From Loktanella sp. UBA3435 (GTDB lineage: Bacteria > Pseudomonadota > Alphaproteobacteria > Rhodobacterales > Rhodobacteraceae): 32,289 nucleotides of DNA. Location of the stretch: assembly GCA_002378665.1 (NCBI GenBank), contig DFSO01000061.1:27171-59459 (forward strand). The letters are read 5' to 3'. This document shows, piece by piece, positions 31,018 through 32,289 of the stretch; within the stretch, counting starts at the first letter, position 1, and every line of letters starts with the position of its first letter. The notes beneath the pieces were generated by a model, which searched no databases, was not told the origin of the DNA, and saw only the letters and a program-made list of their open reading frames with translations. Both the position numbers and the translations under genes were made by a program.

Positions 31018-32087
31018 CGCGGGAACACAAAACACCGATCACGGCGGATCATAATCCAAAGCGGCGTGCCTGCCTTGGGGAGGAACACCGACGGAATCAG
31101 CGCCCGCAAGATCGAACCGTCAAAATCCATTTTGAATTCGACAAGGCTCTCGGACCCCATAAATCGTGCGCGTTGCACAAGACCACGCGCGGGCGTGCCG
31201 TCGGAGGGTGTCGGATTGGGACCCCGACCCGCACGGTCAAAGTCGATTTTAAGGTGCTGCGGGCGGATCACGATATCAACCTGCGTGCCATCTGGCTGAC
31301 CAGGCGCGAGGAATTGCCCAAAGGGCGTGTCGGTCAAAGCGCCCTGCACTTTGCCACGGATCACGTTGATATCGCTAAAGAAACCTGCGGCCGCCTTATC
31401 CACTGGCGCGTTGTAAATGTGATATGGCGCGCCGCGCTGCACAATTTTGCCATCACGCATGAGGGCGATCTCGTCGGCCATGCGCATCGCTTCCTCTGGC
31501 TCGTGGGTGACAAGCAAGACGCCTGCGCCTTCTTCTTTCAGAACCGCCAAGGTTTCGTCCCGGATGTCATCGCGCAGACGGTCATCAAGGCCCGAGAACG
31601 GCTCGTCCATCAGCATGATTTTCGGGCGTGGCGCAAGGGCGCGGGCCAAGGCTACGCGTTGCTGTTCACCGCCAGAAAGCTCATGTGGGAACGCGTTGAG
31701 GAAGCGCGACATGCCGACCCTTTCAAGCAGCTCGCCAATGCGCGCGCCGTTCTTGCGTGCCCCGCCTGTCAGGCCAAAGCCCACGTTATCGGCCACCGAA
31801 AGATGCGGAAACAGTGCGAAATCTTGGAACATCAGGCCAATCGAGCGCCCCTCGGGCGGGATGCGTGTGACGGTATCGCAGACCAGTTGTCCGTCCACAT
31901 GGATCGTGCCTGTGTCCTGCATCTCGACGCCAGCGATAATCCGCAGGGTCGTCGATTTACCACAGCCAGAGGGGCCCAAAAGGCAGGTAACCTGCCCCGG
32001 TTGCACGTTGAGGCTTACGTCATCAACGACGCGACGCCCGCCAAAAGACTTGGCGATATTGCGGATCTCTAAGCGAGGCGTGGTCAT
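31014..32087 (-). CDS. ABC transporter ATP-binding protein, FbpC-like (ferric/spermidine-type importer)
   Basis: This 357-residue ATPase has Walker A GPSGCGKST (38-46), a Q-loop in MFQDFALFPHLSV, signature LSGGEQQR (137-144) and Walker B IMLMDEP (157-163). The H-loop follows in VTHEPEEAMRMAD. The C-terminal third (about 270-357) is a TOBE-like beta domain, as in the FbpC/PotA/CysA group, where it couples to permeases or senses ligand. The FQDFALFPH wording is common in iron(III) importers, but specificity cannot be read from the ATPase alone. No permease or binding-protein gene adjoins it on either side within the window. AGGGA lies about 11 bases before the ATG. Confidence 0.9.
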   Translation of the reverse strand: MTTPRLEIRNIAKSFGGRRVVDDVSLNVQPGQVTCLLGPSGCGKSTTLRIIAGVEMQDTGTIHVDGQLVCDTVTRIPPEGRSIGLMFQDFALFPHLSVADNVGFGLTGGARKNGARIGELLERVGMSRFLNAFPHELSGGEQQRVALARALAPRPKIMLMDEPFSGLDDRLRDDIRDETLAVLKEEGAGVLLVTHEPEEAMRMADEIALMRDGKIVQRGAPYHIYNAPVDKAAAGFFSDINVIRGKVQGALTDTPFGQFLAPGQPDGTQVDIVIRPQHLKIDFDRAGRGPNPTPSDGTPARGLVQRARFMGSESLVEFKMDFDGSILRALIPSVFLPKAGTPLWIMIRRDRCFVFPR

Positions 32088-32160
32088 CGTGACGGGCTAT
32101 CCCTGACTGAAACGATTGGGTTTAGGCGACCTCTAACAAGTGAGGTGCAAATGGGCAAGC

Positions 32161-32289
32161 TTACGACAGAGAAAATGCCTGACTTGCGACGATCCGTCCG
32201 TTGATTTGAAGGTGGATTTTATGCGCGCCCGCGTAAAGTTTGAAGGTGGTGGCGGTGTTGTCAAAATGGTGAGCTTTTTCGAGTTGGAT
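32161..32289 (-). CDS. Unrecognised protein, C-terminal 42 residues (cut by window edge)
   Basis: The minus-strand frame is open from the window end to a TAA at 32163-32161, giving 42 residues that end GRIVASQAFSLS. The stretch TTFKLYAGAHKIHLQINGR looks like paired beta-strands of a small sandwich or wall-type domain. I do not recognise the family. It precedes the FbpC-like gene by 73 bases on the same strand, but it does not look like a permease C-terminus. A short hairpin (ACCTC at 32129 paired with GAGGT at 32142) lies in the gap without a T-tract. The reading frame could still be spurious, though composition looks coding. Confidence 0.55.
   Translation of the reverse strand: MQLEKAHHFDNTATTFKLYAGAHKIHLQINGRIVASQAFSLS

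Noticed and set aside
1..32289. Mobile element, genomic island, tRNA or attachment site
   Set aside because: No transposase, integrase, flanking repeats or tRNA-like cloverleaf was seen, and the gene content is conserved housekeeping throughout.

Overview
The window reads as a chromosomal, gene-dense stretch from an alphaproteobacterium of the Rhodobacteraceae/Roseobacteraceae (marine Roseobacter-like). This rests on the gene content: soxBDAG sarcosine oxidase, an ATM1-type ABC exporter, DUF1223, DUF1289 and DUF2235 proteins, a Mth938-like gene between secDF and ccm, and ccmI beside ruvX. I see no rRNA, tRNA, insertion sequence, phage gene, CRISPR array or origin, and every intergenic gap is under 250 bases.

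Layout from left to right. (1) 1-1207: the 3' end of an LpxL-type acyltransferase converges on a secreted DUF1223 protein; a regulatory gap follows. (2) 1208-3955: acnA with its own promoter and a strong terminator. (3) 4043-10084, minus strand: an unbroken run yajC-secD-secF-Mth938-like-ccmA-ccmB-ccmC-ccmD-ccmG, joining the Sec accessory motor to the haem and thiol side of cytochrome c maturation. ccmD (50 codons) is included here. (4) 10259-13612: serS, a stand-alone DUF2235 hydrolase and a multi-pass TspO/MBR-like membrane protein. (5) 13614-17115, minus: YfgM-like TPR protein, bamB and der, the same order as in E. coli. (6) 17221-21401, minus: a Bcr/CflA MFS pump, an ATM1-type exporter and a LysM membrane protein. 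(7) 21502-23623: a LOG-family gene overlapping rarD tail to tail, then sodB with its own promoter and terminator. (8) 23693-28913, minus: soxB-soxD-soxA-soxG. (9) 29113-31017, plus: ccmI-ruvX-DUF1289. (10) 31014-32289, minus: an FbpC-like transport ATPase and the C-terminus of an unrecognised protein cut by the window edge.

How the genes work together: export and envelope biogenesis dominate (SecDF-YajC, YfgM-BamB, Ccm, LpxL). A second theme is oxidative and one-carbon metabolism: aconitase, tetrahydrofolate-dependent sarcosine oxidase that makes H2O2, Fe-type superoxide dismutase, and an ATM1 exporter tied to glutathione/Fe-S physiology.

I found no convincing novel multi-gene system. The points most worth checking are non-coding: a 10-bp-arm inverted repeat between soxB and ccmI, an 11-bp tandem repeat between soxB and soxD, a sodB promoter with a 20-bp spacer over a palindrome, and very tight 3'-to-3' gene junctions. 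Among genes, the orphan DUF2235 hydrolase and the Mth938-like protein inside the Sec-Ccm run stand out.
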